Assembly (NCBI GenBank): GCA_016806645.1
Contig: JACSYO010000912.1
Coordinates: 902,001-966,000, forward strand
Reading direction: 5' to 3'
DNA from: Ophiodon elongatus
Lineage: Eukaryota; Chordata; Actinopteri; Perciformes; Hexagrammidae
Length of the DNA stretch: 64,000 bases
Shown here: one piece after another, positions 48,559-61,075 of the stretch
Layout of the letters: the number at the start of each line of letters is the position of its first letter
How positions within the stretch are numbered: the stretch's first letter is position 1
The notes under the pieces: generated by a model
What the model was told of the DNA's origin: nothing
The model's input: only the letters and a program-made list of their open reading frames with translations
Database searches by the model: none
Translations under genes and position numbers: made by a program

Positions 48559-50491
48559 AGGAGTTCAACTGAGTTGAAAAATGAGAATGTGTTTGATAAT
48601 TTGGCAAACGCACAGCAAGTGACCTATCAGGGGTAGTTTCAGAGACTGTAATGAGAGTTTTGGCAGTGGAAAAGAAATTAAAAGACAAAAATTGGAGCTA
48701 ATTGCGTGCTGATCCTCTTAGGGACATGTTACCTTCAGAAGTTTCATTTTCATTATATGAGCAGTAATTTCACTTTTACTTCTTTGGACAAATATATGCA
48801 CTATATACTTGCATTTGTTGTGTATTTGTCTATATATGTTGATTTTAGACTTTTACTCATAGATCTCCATAGTGGAATTGTTCCATATTGACTGTATACA
48901 AACATGACTGACCCAATACGGATTGGGCTGTGATGTTTATGCATACTGTGACGACCTTCCACCTCCCATACACTAGGTGTCCCTGTTGCTGTGCATGTGG
49001 TGATCTGTTGCAGGTGCTGAATGGAGGGTCATCAGCTGTACATTATCTAACTTATGTTTGTTCTTAACAGTTTGTCTCCCTGTTTTGTTGCAGTCTCTGA
49101 GCCGGGCTGTGACAGTTCTACCGTAAGGTCAGTCAGGACTCAGGAAGACAATATTTTTTCATGCTAAGGCCTGAAGTTTATTTCTCATTCCTCCTGCCAC
49201 TCACTCCTCTAACGCATGCTCACTGATATCTTCCTTGTGTTCATCGTTTGGGGCTGTCAATCGTGGTATCAGCTGTTCTCATAAGCTGGTCTCCTCTATC
49301 CAATAGCACAGGGAAACCCCTGCATTGTTAGTCTATCATCTTGCTGGTGTCTCTTTTTAAATATGCCTTTAGTACGTTCATGCTGCTGTTACACGCACCC
49401 CTCCACCTCCCCATCACTGCCAGATCCACGCAGATTCATCAGGCTTCATCAGCCTCCTCAGCCACTACCACCACCAGTGTCTGGTCTCCAAGGGGGGATT
49501 CATCTTGCTGCTGTTCAGGGCAGACGCCCCTCGATTACAAAGATCCCTGTAGTCTAAGCGCCAAAGACTCTTTGTCTTGTCTTTGTCTGTCAGGACTTTA
49601 TCATCACACATCAACAATTAGCTTTTCTTCATTTACTTGTCTTCCCTGAACGAAATAAATTTGACATCTGGCAGGGGAGACCATGGACTCAAGACAGTTA
49701 TGTGTAAAGTACCATGGTGGGAAACTTACGTAGTTGATACTAAATTATATTCATTATCTATGCAGCATTTAAAGTGTCACTTCCACCTCACTTGTGATTG
49801 GTTTGTAACATATACAAAATTATATACGATTGTTGTAATAATGACAACCCTGTCTCCTACAAATTATGTCTATGCACTATTAATTTGCAACATTAAATAC
49901 ATTTTGTGAGAAGCATAATGCCACCTGGATTATGTTTTCTGTCAAGAAAATGAAAAAACACTGTTATACATGTTAATTCTGAACACTTTTACTGCCTAGA
50001 TAGTTCATTGTTTTTGCCTACAATATCAGTCCTTTTAATACAATATCTGCTTGTAGCAAATAAAGCATACTGTTTTTATGGCTATACTTCGTCACCCAGT
50101 TGGGATTGGTTTTGGTTTTCAATTCAAATGAACAACAGTGACTTGAAGAACTATGCACAATGCAGGAGGCTTGATATTTTCTGAGGCGGTTATCAGATCG
50201 CGAAAATCTAATACCGTTACAACCAGGCGTCAACCTCCGGTTCTGCCGCGTGAACCCAATGTGAAGTCAGAATGTATGGAAGACAATAAGAAAATTACCC
50301 TACTTCACACTTTATTTATTACCTCAGTAAACATTGTAAACATGAGTTTATGGTCTCAATCGCTAGTTTCAAGTCTTCTTCATTACAGCATGCTGTTCAT
50401 TTAGCAAATGATGGTCCCATTTAGAGTGAAATAGACCGTAAAGTGGAGTATGCTTTAGGGCGATGTCACGTGTCAGGCTAGTGCAAGGCGC
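48557..50491. other. Stretch without a gene; possible old LTR at 48947-49673
   Basis: Bases 48947 (tgtgacgacctt) to 49673 (aataaatttgacatctggca) have LTR-like texture: TG...CA ends, a CT-rich middle and aataaa near the right edge. No partner LTR, target duplication, primer-binding site or retroviral protein is seen, so this is only a suggestion. Nothing else is recognised. Confidence 0.25.
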
Positions 50492-50937
50492 CTGTGTAGT
50501 AGGGCTGTGCCCGTATACGGTTGAACCGGTATACCGGTTTCAAATTTCCATACAGTATGAATTTTTCATATACCGTCATACCGGTGCATAGCCGCAACAA
50601 CTGTTGTCGCTCTTCGGCAGGCAGCAAAATATATTGTTCACCGCTCACCGCAGCGGTCGGAGCTACTTGTCTTACGGGTATTGAGATGGAGTCATGGTAA
50701 TAACTTTATAACAACAATTAATAACCCACAACTAACGCTCTTTAAAAGGAAAAGACCACGACACAACAGTTTGTGACACATAAACAATTTGTAACACTAA
50801 TAATTGTACATTTATAAAATTACACCGCCGAACTGCATGCTGGGTACAGCTCGCCCACTATCACAACAAGAAGAAACTCCGTCGCTACATTAAAAAATGG
50901 AAAAGAGCGATGCAGGAGGAACAACGAGAGACCAGAG

Positions 50938-51100
50938 ATGCACCAATACAACTTGTGCCCAAGAGGAGCTGTGTCTGCTGTGTGGAGCTTTTTTGGTTTT
51001 GACAAATCCGACGTAGATCAGAAAACGATTTATTGCAAAGTTGGTCGAGCCGCTGTTATTGCCTCTGGTGGCAACACTAGGAATTATAAAAAACAAATAT
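50938..51100 (+). pseudogene. BED zinc-finger fragment of the hAT transposase
   Basis: The frame from 50938 reads 'SAVWSFFGFDKSDVDQ', then 'IYCKVGRAAVIASGGNTRNY', a BED finger. The pattern is Trp-x2-Phe, then Cys-x2-Cys and 'GGNT.N'. The second Cys of the C-x2-C pair is Gly here ('CKVG'), and after 'NTRNYKK' the sequence dissolves into the TA array, so both zinc-binding His are lost. An ATG at 50897 in another frame ('MEKSDAGG') is probably the true family start, separated from the finger by a frameshift near 50935. It is a dead fragment of a transposase DNA-binding domain. Confidence 0.75.
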
Positions 51101-51191
51101 TATATATAAATAAATATATATATATGTATATATAGATATTATTATAATATATATATATATATAATATAACAATATACTAATAATATATACA

Positions 51192-51224
<33 letters not shown>

Positions 51225-51229
51225 TATAT

Positions 51230-51260
<31 letters not shown>

Positions 51261-51283
51261 GATATATACATATATATATACAA
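51097..51283. repeat. (TA)n low-complexity array inside the hAT element
   Basis: Imperfect TA repeats of about 190 bases, placed where the transposase body should be. Confidence 0.9.
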
Positions 51284-51483
51284 ATTATAAAAAAACAAAA
51301 CAGGAAGAGACAGAACGGAAGACAGCCACGGGAGCGGTGAACAGCTGTTCAGTTGGCCGGCGGTCCTTTTCGGCGTCAATGAATGAATGAGTTTACTCGA
51401 AAAAGAAAATATCGTGATATACCGTGAAACCACCAGAATCTTACAAAATACCGTGATATGAATTTTTCAGCCCTACTGTGTAT

Positions 51484-52096
51484 GTGTTTTCTCCCCTCCC
51501 CCTTGTTTTTCTCTTCAGGTGCCAATCATTGGTTTCCACCTATGCAGGCCAGTCATGCTGCACCTGGGTTCCTCAGAGCTGGCCAATCAGCAGAATGGGG
51601 CCCAGTTTAAAAGGAGGAAGCCTGAAGAGTTCAGCGGTGCTGTTTTTTGTTCTATGCCATGTGTAAACTGACATTGAGGTCGTTAAGTGTGAACATTTGT
51701 GGTGTGAGGTTGAGGGTAGTAGGTGAGTTTGGGGTACACTTTACATTTGTGCAAACACGTAGTTATTTGTGTCCAGAAACATTTGGTTTATTGGTCGGTG
51801 CTCTCTGTATTTGTTTTGGTAAAGCATTGTTTAGAGAAGCATGGGAAGCCATTTTGTTTTTGTTTCCAGAGGTAGGTAGCCAGGCCTAGTTTTGTTACGT
51901 TAATTTCTATTTGTTTGGCATAACCACACCTGTCCCAACCTCTCCCACTTTATGGAGAACCTTTTTGTTAAATACCCCTGAGTGAAAATAAATCTTGTTT
52001 AAAACATTACTCCTACTTTTGATTTTTCACATTCTTTGGCTGTCATGCGTTCGTCCCCCCCTTATCCCCTCGACTAAACAAAAGGGGACGTAACAG
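51484..52096 (+). mobile_element. Possible Gypsy-type LTR, 5' end not found
   Basis: The right edge is aaaggggacgtaaca. In fish Gypsy LTRs an ending ...gtaaca mirrors a tgttac... start. Upstream are tttaaaagg (a TATA-like word at 51606, after a ccaatca-type word at 51583) and aataaatcttg (51989), in the U3-R-U5 order expected of an LTR. No tgttacgtcccc start lies upstream; the adjacent hAT element occupies that side. No retroviral protein is seen. If real, it is a truncated solo LTR. Confidence 0.35.
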
Positions 52097-52129
52097 CGGG
52101 CTCACTGTGATTGGTCGCTGCAGCAACCA

Positions 52130-52335
52130 GAGCCGTATGCGGCATCTCTACGTCACTTCTCCGCATTCACAACCAATGAACTTGTGTTCATTGTTTGTGA
52201 AAAAAACAACATGGCAACATATGTAATCCAAGATGGCGACTGCAAAATCACCGAACTCGAGGCTTCAAAGCGGCTGTATACAAACCAATGGGTGACATCA
52301 CGATGACTATGTCCACTTCTTATACAGTCTATGGT
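52130..52335 (-). repeat. Dispersed repeat 'tatacagtctatgg' family, copy 3
   Basis: On the minus strand from 52335 it reads 'ccatagactgtataagaagt', 'gtcacccattggtttgta' and 'gaagcctcgagttcgg', matching copy 2 at 32095. It ends near the 'aagatggcgactgcaaaatc' word, with related sequence to about 52130. Confidence 0.75.
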
Positions 52336-55300
52336 TACAACACTTCAAGAATTAGAAAATGATGCAGAAATGTAACTGTCTACAATAAGCACATTTCTAG
52401 AGCAATAACTTGACCACAGTTTCTTCCCATTCCTCTGTCTGTCATTTATCTCTGGTGTTAAGTTCACTCTAGTAACTCTCTCCCAATAACTCCAGTACAC
52501 ACCTTACCCATTGGCCTTTCTCTGTTATGACTTTACCAGGATCCACTCACGCCTCCCTAACCTATATGCTTACCTGTTCGCCCATAGTTTACCTTTTTGT
52601 CCCCCTCCTGTCTGCATCCAACCTATCCTTTCTTTCCCTCCAATCTCCTTCCCCCACGGGACCGGGGCCCTACCTCATGAAAGAGTCATCAGCAGTGCAT
52701 AGCTCTTAATAACAGCTAATCTGTTTAAGCAGCCGCTAAAAAGGTCATGGCACGGCTAGCGAGGGACAGAGGGAGGGAGAAGGAATGGTGTGGAATAGAG
52801 GATTTAGAAGTAAGAATTAGAGGCCACAAGAATAATCCGTAAGGGAAGGGTAAGTGAAACAGCTGGAGTGAATTTTCGTTATGTTGAACAAATACAATAT
52901 TTTCCCTTATAGGGTTGCATATACAAAACTGCATTATTCCGGTAAAAACTGTGTATTGGTGCAAAATATATCAGTATGTGTTTAAATGGATTCTCTGGTA
53001 CATGATCTCAACCGAAGTCTCATGAATCCAGCTTCGGTTCAATGGGAAAGTGATTTGTGAACACTCACAGCCATCAGATCCTATTATGGGCCCTGCATAT
53101 TCTCTCATAATGACTGTAAGGAGACATCCAATGGTAAAATCAATCATAGATCTATGCACTTATTGAGAAGCCATCAGAGGCAGGGAGGAAAGTGAGGGGG
53201 GAGGATCAATACTACATAGCAACAGTGAAACGCATTGTATGGGCAGATGGCTGAGTTAGATGCTGGTTAGGTCAGCTGAATGGCCGATGCTGGAGTCGAA
53301 CATGAGGAGCTAAACATTAGATGAACATATACTTTGGTAACAGGCTTAAACAATATTCCCCAAAATAAAATGGCTGAGTGTGTGTAGTTTGATTGCTTGC
53401 CTGCATACCAATGTAATGTACCAGTTGCAGTAAGCTTAGGTGGTGCCTCATTTTACAAAAAAAAAGTAAACTCACAACTGGGGTGAGGTGGATTTGGGTT
53501 AAAAAGCATAGCCTTGATGCAAGTATGCATTCACCTAAAGTGTGATTAGTGTTTGGAACCCTGGAAAGCTTCAGGTGGGGAGAGACAAGACTTTATTAAG
53601 CTATTGCTGCCTCTAATACAAAATATTACCAAAGTATTGGACAAATAACATCCACCACTAGGTGAGACAATTGTCACTGCATCGAAATTAGAATGAGTGG
53701 GTGAAATATGGAAAGGTATTTCGTCCACCCATTCTATTCTGAAATCATTGTTTTTTGTGTTCCGATACAAAACTGCAGTAAAGTCTGACAGAAGGGATAC
53801 TCGGCTTTAAAGCTTGGGTTGGTAATCTTGAGAAACTAGCAATAGTATGCTTGATTTAAGAAAGTATCCATCTGGAATAACTCAGCACAGTGTTCCCAAC
53901 TCTTTTCAAATGAAAGTAGCTAGCAGCAATAACTCAAAAGGTTGCTTAATCTAACGAGATAGTCGCAAAGTCTGCAACACTGACGCAGACCTTCATGTCT
54001 CCCAAAATTCTCATTATGAACGTCACAATGAACGTAAATAACAAACATGGCTGTCACGCAGCTTATAGAAGACTCCGATGACGTGCAGTAAGTGCACGTA
54101 GAGTGAATTACGGCGGGCAGATAAACTGCCAATCATTTAATTCGGTCCAAATGGACATATATTATAGAATATATAAAATTATATTTAAAGATGAGTAATT
54201 CTAAAATTGAACAACATGCACCTCCACAATAACTTCATATGTGTGCTAAAAGAAGCTTCGTTCAGTCATTAAAAAGTAATTAATGTCCCTTATGTCTTAT
54301 TTTGAACCATCATAAATGGCATATTTGGCAAGGAAATTAGTTTAGGGCTAGAAAAATGTGGTGTGTTGAATTTAGGACACATAACTGACTTTTTGTTCTT
54401 TCATTCTCATAGAAATCCCAAGTTACCCTTTAAAATAAGACTGGCCATTTAACAGAATATTTCAGGGGCTTCACTTTCCCAAGCAAGACTGCATGCAAGT
54501 CCACACATTCAACTACGCACTCAGTCCACGCACACTACCTTTTTGAAATTCTTCAGAGCAGGTGGACTTCCCACTTCCCAACACAAAACTAAAAGACAAA
54601 AAGCCACTTCAGAACTCAACGACTTCTAGCCCCCTATGGGACTTAGCGGATTAGTTAGGAGTGAGGGAGTGAGAGGAGAGAGACTCAAGAGTGAAAGACA
54701 TAAAGAGAGAAGTAAGAGAGAGAGATTGGCTTCCCCTTTCTATTCCCATTGTGGGCCATGGGCCTTGCCGTCTGAATAGCTATGCTAATAGGCAGCTGAA
54801 AGTACGAAGAGATAACACAAAACCCACTTGACTTCCTGACACCTACTTGAGTGAGGCCACAGCGTTTTCCATGGCTAGTTGTTATTCATGGGGCCTCAAA
54901 GTAGCCTGTCTGTCAGCCTTAGTGTGGACAGCTATTTCGTCTTCGGAGTAGAATAGTTGGGCATAGAGCAGGTTCCCTTCTCTGTGGGTTACCGTTACAA
55001 TTGGCGGCTTAAGTATAATTATCATTTAAATGCTTGTAGGAATGAAGAGGGTCTTTTTGAAGGTGGGAGGGCAGATTAAGGTCTTGCTGTGGTTATGGAG
55101 ATTTACCCTGATCTTTGGCAGGAGGTCAGCAACTGCTGAGATTTAATCATCTGCAGCAGCTGCAGGGTCTCGACAAATAGCTGAATTTAACATGAGGTAT
55201 CCAAAGTACCTCTATGTCGAACTGCCGCGACCCACAAGAAGAAGAAGAAGCAGCAGTAGATGGTGGTCTAGAAGAACACCACTTGGAACATTATTTTCTA

Positions 55301-57039
55301 TGACCATGGAGCTTTCCCACACCCAGAACCGAAGGAGAGAGAACGAGGCAAACGTCAACTGTGTTCAAAATGCAACAACTCGGACAGAAGGACATGACAG
55401 CTTATGGAAAACTACACTTTTTATTCACCCAATTAGCCTTCCCAAAAACCATAGATCTATTAGTGGAAAACCACCCCCTCCAGATAAACACACAAGCAAA
55501 TACATCCTAATGCACTGAAGGGTGTTACCATGGTGAAAAACCTTTTCAATGGCATTTTGAAGGGAGAAAATCTACCTCAGAGGCTATTCAAAGTGAATGA
55601 TTTGTCTTCTTTCTTATTCAAGCTCATTCTTTCAAATATGAGTATTTTACAATCAAAGTGGTGGCAAAATCTCTTCAGTACTTTTGTGTGACTTCACAAT
55701 ATGACCTCCTAAGGGTTGAGATGAGGTTTTTATTACAAGTCCAGCACTGGCATTGTTGGCCTCATCAAAATTTTGATGAACTCATCAGAGTCCAAAACCT
55801 CATTTGAATTCTGTCAGTTTTCAAAACACCCAAGTCTCTTCAGAATCCAGGATGTTATTTTTAATGAGGATGAGGTTTGATACGTCGAAGAGGTAATCCT
55901 TATGTGTACATGGTGTATAGGCAGCAAAGAGAGTGGCATGGCATGGACAGTTGAGTTGATTAAAGGGGATGTGATGGTTCCTGATTAAAGGGTAAGTTTT
56001 GTCCCATATCTTCTGGGCTGTGACAGCTTAAGATGGCAGCTCACTGTCATGGAGTGGAGGCTCACACCCATCACAAGGAGCAGTAATGAGAGGAGCCCTC
56101 TTCTTGGCACCGATTGAAGATGGTGGAAATATATTTCTTTTCAGCCTTGCAAATCATACCATACAGTTATGTTTGATCAACATTCAAACAGCTTCTTCCT
56201 TCTCCGCACGGCTTGAATCAATGATTGGTGTCAAACAGCTTTTCTTTTTGGCTTTTTTTGCTTTTTTTCTTAAACCGCACAGAGGAGAAAAAAGTGTTTG
56301 AATTCCATGTGGCCAAATTTGGAGATCTTTCATCTAGCACTGAGTCACTAAAATGTTATTTCAATTTTGTTTTTTAGTGACAGTATTTCATTGCTTCTGG
56401 GCATCCTGTTCAAATACCCCCCGTAAATGAAATAAATTGCATCAGCCAAAGCTTGAGATCTCACCAATAAAGAAGAATCACTTAAATGTTATTGCATTTC
56501 ACGTAAAAAATTGTGTTGTCGTTTTGCCCTCAATCACAGCATTGCTTTGATGCTGGCCTTCTTGTTCGGAAATACGAAAATAAAGAAGTCCCTGAAAGTC
56601 TTTCCATAGTTCAGATTCATTCTATTATTTAGGATTTGGTTACAAATCATTATGTTGTACCACGTTCATGTGTAAATTGCGCTGATAATTACTGGGCTGA
56701 AATCTATGTCTGGGAGCACAAAGCTAGCCCTCATCATCATTTTACAATAGAGGCAATTTGCATCTGCTTTCACTACGGCTGCTGTGGCGAGCCCCTGAGA
56801 TTCAAAGGTTTATTAATGCTTCCAACTACAATTCATTAGCAGCTGTTCAGGTGGCTTTTGAAAGTGTGTGAGTGTGGGCGTTTGTGTGTGTGTGTATGTG
56901 AAAGACTGACAGTGTGAAGCACTGTTCGCACTTATCTTCACCATGTGTAAGACTGCAACTTAAAAAAAGCATTAAAATGTATTCAAGCATGACATACTTA
57001 TTTGATTTCCCAAACTGTCCCAAATAAAGTGCCAAGAGT
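52336..57039. other. Long stretch without a gene
   Basis: No supportable coding region. 53810-54120 may be a worn dispersed repeat ('ttcccaactcttttcaaatg', 'gaaagtagctagcagcaata'). 54890-55190 and 56640-56850 look like conserved non-coding candidates. The frame at 55192-55518 starts in an agaagaagaag run and has no family resemblance. GA-rich words occur at 54660-54725. Confidence 0.4.
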
Positions 57040-57930
57040 TAAAAAGCATGTATTAGTGATGGAAATGTCCATCAGTCCAATATAAATTAAGCCCAACATA
57101 AGTGCAAACAAAGATTGTAAGCTATCATTCACTGCAAAGAATAAGTACAACATAAATTCAGCTCAACAAATCTAGTGCAAAAAAATGTTTACGGCATGTG
57201 TTAGTAATTGAAATGTTCGTCAGTTCAAAAGAGGTTGATCTAAAAAAAACAAATCTGAATTTGTACTGATCCTAATGTTGAACTTTTCTCAATACTAAAA
57301 AGACATAATTAGCATTACATCTGAGGAATGTAAGCATATCTGCATGCTCTGAAGTCAGTCTCCTGCAGCTGAGAAGAGGTGTTTGGATGCGGTTGATGTT
57401 GCAGTAGGACAGGATGGCCAAGGTGGGAAACCTTGCTTCATTTATCAGACCATTTGAGTGGGGTTGTCATCATTGTGATAGACAGTTCTCCAAAGTATGT
57501 CAGTACCTCTTCCTTACCATTTCACTGTAAGTATCATCGTCTTGAACATGTCCATCGTCTTCTCACTGTCGATGTACTCCTCTGAATCTGTGCCAAGTGT
57601 CCAGCAGAGACGCTGGCCTCCTGTCTGACACTGGTGGTTTGGCACTTGACGATTCATCCCCTTCCACATTGTGATGTTGTTGCATTTCCTCTTTCTGCCT
57701 TTTTAATTCTTGCAGTGCAAGAGCTTGAAGGGTTCTCATCTGATGGCAGGAATGTTATTTTGTGAAATCTTGGGTCAAGGGCAGTTGCAATAATAGATAT
57801 ATTTTGTGCATCATCTCTGAATGTGATCTCAAGCTTCCATCTTGAAGTTATCTCTTGTGGTGCAGCAGCCTGGAATACCTCGACATTTGATCTCAAATTA
57901 AAGTTGAAGTTAGATTTAAAGGTCACAATG
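57040..57930 (-). pseudogene. hAT transposase C-terminal remnant
   Basis: On the minus strand, 57926-57654 encodes 90 codons including 'TSRWKLEITFRDDAQNISII' and 'ATALDPRFHKITFLP', the 'iAt.LDPRFK...fL' block before the hAT dimerisation domain. After a stop the similarity continues in other frames. 'DSEEYIDSEKTMDMFK' lies at about 57590-57535, 'YSEMVRKEVLTYF' at about 57520-57490, and a 'PTAT.ASKHLFSAAG' block at about 57405-57362; the last corresponds to the family's 'p.tS..sER.FS.aG'. 'HADMLTFLRCNANYVF' ends it near 57305. The order is correct for hAT, but at least three frame changes and stops kill it, and no N-terminal or catalytic half is present. The 3' flank (57040-57290) has two diverged copies, 149 bases apart, of 'catgtattagtgatggaaat', perhaps subterminal repeats. 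Confidence 0.75.
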
Positions 57931-60675
57931 GTTGTTTAACTTACTTATATTTATGCCGAAAGCTAGAATTGATAGGGACGATTCAAATTTAATATCATAC
58001 TGAGATAGATTTGGTTAAATGCTATTGTGTCCTAACAGTTACATGAGGCACATTTGAGATTCATTCTGGTGTGTCTCAAATATCTTATGGTAGATGTGAA
58101 CTGTTAGTAGTACATACTAAGATGATTTTCAAACTAAATCTCAATAGAAATCTGGATATACACAAGGTCAACAGGCCCCAATAGATAAAGATGTAAGCCA
58201 ATTGCAACGTCTTAACTCTACTTTTCTAATAAGTATCAAATGTTCTCAGGGTGTTTTTGATGTTATTCAGCAGACAACATGAAAGCAAATGGGGCAGTTT
58301 GAGAAGCACAGGTTGTTTGTAGTTCACTTGGGATTTCAAAGTAAGAGGAAAATTAAAGGAATCAAAAAGAAAAACAAGAAAAGAATACTTATCTTAAACA
58401 TTGCAAATTAAACTCTGAGTGAAGTAAATGCCTTTTGATATTACTGATCAGTGTCTGAATATAAAAATGGCTTGCACTCAGACTGCAGAGCAGATTGAGA
58501 ATACCCTCCACTGAACATGAACTCCCTTAATCTAATTTCCATTCTCCGTGCTAGTGTTATCTGCATAACAATCCCTGAAAAAGAAAAATAAGAAAATCCC
58601 ATTTTGTATTAGATCTCTAAAATGATTTCCATTATTAGGAATCTTAATGAACTTAACATTTTGCCCACGTGCAGGCCATTGACAAATTGGAGATTTTTCT
58701 TTTTAGAGCTGAGCCTGACCAATGAAATTATTTTGTATGCTGTTATAGTGACAGGGGAGATGTTGAGGCTGTTCGGCTCGACCATCTATCACACAATATC
58801 TGACACAGAGGGTTAATCAGTCAAAAATAAGACCGGAGGAGAACCACTGTGCTCGTTGCACGGCCTTACTTTCCTGCCAAATGCTATTTTCAAACAGCTG
58901 TGAAGTCTGAATATCAATGCGTCTTGGAGAGAAAATGCATATGTTCACCTAAAAACCCAGAGTGAGCAAGAGATGCGTGGTGACTGAGAAATGGAGGAAA
59001 GCATAGACAGCACTGGAAGAGCGGTGAGAAAGGAGGGGTGAAATGGAAACGTCGCCATGGCACAATGGAACTATATAAATCTAAGTGAGTGCATTTGATC
59101 ATGGGCTTTTGACAGAAACAGGGATGGAAGAATGTGGTTGACGGAGGGGATGTGAAGTCAAGGAAGTGTAATGCCATGATGTGACTAGCTACGGACATTT
59201 TGTGATTTTGTGCACGTTCAGAACACTGGCTCTTTGTCATGCCAAAGTGCAGCGGTGGCAAGGGTATAGCGTGATGATATTTCCAGCTCGCTCCGGTGAC
59301 ACATGTAGTGACTCCAGGCCATGCAGGTTTAGTTACAGTCTGACTCATGGTCATGATGTAGCGTCTCATACCGTGATAGCTTTGATACATATGAGCTGGT
59401 ATTTCCAGTGCCAAACATGGGCCGCCATTTCCTCGGCTGGATAAAAAAACATTCCCGAAGGAGAACTCTGGATTGATTGTGTTCTTAGGTTTAGGAGCAG
59501 GTCTAAGGCAATGCTGTCAAAACAATTCCTAAAATGCTCTGTGACAAAGAATCCTACAAAGAACATAAAAATGAATTGCTCTCATTAGATATATTGAGGA
59601 GTTATGGCCTGTGTTGTGCATCAGTAACTGTGAGTCAGAACACAACCAAGTCAGATAGGTGCAACAGTATAAATAGGCCTATTTAACAGAAAGTAAAAAC
59701 ATTTATTCAGTTAAAATGTGAATGTTTAGCCAACTGAGTGCATTCATATTATACTGATTAAAATATCTTGAAAGCTTGGCTCTGTGAAATGATTGTATGC
59801 ACAACTAATAACACAAGTAATAGAGCTTAGAGTGAAGTTTAAATTCATCAAAGCAACGAACAATCAACACCAATTGACCCTTCGCTAAGTCGCGCTGCTA
59901 CTCCTTTAAGCTCTCAGAGCTACCATGGAGCCCACTGCTCTCCCTGAAATATTATCAAGTTTTTAGAAAAAACAAAAAGCCTTGCAAACTGCCTAATGTT
60001 ACAGATCACAGCATGAATCACTAGTGCTTGTTCTTGCCACTGACATGCTCATATTGTTAATATAAGTGTTCGACAACATTTGGTCAAGATAAAACTCACC
60101 AAACCCCTCTTGGTTAGTTATTCAACCATCGAAATTATCACCAATTTCACAACAACCTGAATTACCAGCGTTAGATGTGAAAATATTCTGGCTCTACAAC
60201 AGCTGTTTCACCCTTCCCCCCCCCCCTCGTGGCCTCGCTAATGTCTGACCTCCTTCACGCTCCTCTACCAATATTTTCACACCTAACACTATGAATTAAG
60301 TGAGAGATGTAGCTGTTATTTCGGGTTGAATAAAAAGGATTTTACTCTTCAACAAAAAAGTATTTATCTGTAGACTGGTAGACCTTTATATAATTTGCTG
60401 TTACCATCATTAAAAATCAAAAGCAGCATGTGTACATTCAGTAACTAGTGTTGCATAGAGGTGTTGATGTGCTGCACTCTGCTAATGTTAGCTCCCCAGG
60501 GTTTCACATAGAAACGTTACATTTTCAAAACGTTTATCTCCTTCCAACCTCTACCGGTAACAAATAGCAGTATTACACGTGATCCAGGCACAATGTTTAA
60601 CCATGACAAGCTTGAAATTCACAAAACCTGCTGGAAAATAAAGAAAAAAAAATAAAGAAGATAGAAAATCTGAAA
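57931..60675. other. Long stretch without a gene
   Basis: The 166-codon frame 59414-58914 (minus) has no recognisable domain. 58480-58900 is a conserved-element candidate. A short C run (about 60217-60228) is the only simple repeat. Confidence 0.4.
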
Positions 60676-60962
60676 CAATTGCACCTGTACTTGTATAGCA
60701 CTTTTCTAGTCTTCCAACCACTCAAAGCACTTTAACATTACATGACATCATTCACCCATTCATACACTGATGGGAGGTGCTAAGGTGCCACCTGCCCATC
60801 AGGAGTAGCTAACATTCACACACACCGTAGGCACAGCTACAGGAGCAATATGGGGTTAAGTGTCTTAAGGACACATCGACATGGACTAGCGGAGCCAGGG
60901 ATCGAACCGCTGATCCTCTGATTGAAGGACAACCCTGCTCACCACTAAGCCACAGTCGCCCA
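60676..60962 (-). repeat. tRNA-derived SINE, with A and B boxes
   Basis: On the minus strand it begins tgggcgactgtggcttagtg. An RNA polymerase III A box, tggcttagtgg (60952-60942), fits the TRGYNNARNNG consensus exactly. A B box, ggttcgatccc (60908-60898), departs from GGTTCGANTCC at one position. The body continues 'ccatgtcgatgtgtccttaa' to the tail 'agactagaaaagtgctatac', a 3' end I know from abundant teleost SINEs. The promoter boxes are 34 bases apart, as in tRNA genes. The family is not assigned. There is no A-rich tail, and target duplications were not found. Confidence 0.8.
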
Positions 60963-61075
60963 CATGAGTCTATGGAGGAGACAGACCCGGCTAATGCTCT
61001 GCTAAGATCTGGACTTACCAAAGGGTCAATTAAATCCACCAATTTCTTTTCGTGTTGCTGTTTTGGATCAGTATC
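60963..61075. other. Short unannotated spacer
   Basis: Lies between the SINE and the following hAT-like element. Nothing seen. Confidence 0.5.

Larger units (their letters stand above)
50500..51475 (+). mobile_element. hAT element with BED exon; longer relative of the 34.3-kb copy
   Basis: Ends tagggctgtgc (left) and cagcccta (right); the last few bases of the right inverted repeat are shortened. Flanking octamers are ctgtgtag (50492-50499) and ctgtgtat (51476-51483), a 7-of-8 target duplication. About 235 bases at the left and 180 at the right match the element at 34319-34806 closely. The interior has a transposase first exon (BED finger) and then a TA-rich array in place of the catalytic gene. 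Confidence 0.88.

Noticed and set aside
53810..54120. Segment with a familiar repeat texture (ttcccaactcttttcaaatg)
   Set aside because: I could not fix its ends or find a second copy in the window, so it is mentioned only in the gap description.
58914..59414. 166-codon open frame on the minus strand
   Set aside because: Rich in His, Phe and Pro from a CT-biased strand; no motif, and another long frame overlaps it on the opposite strand.
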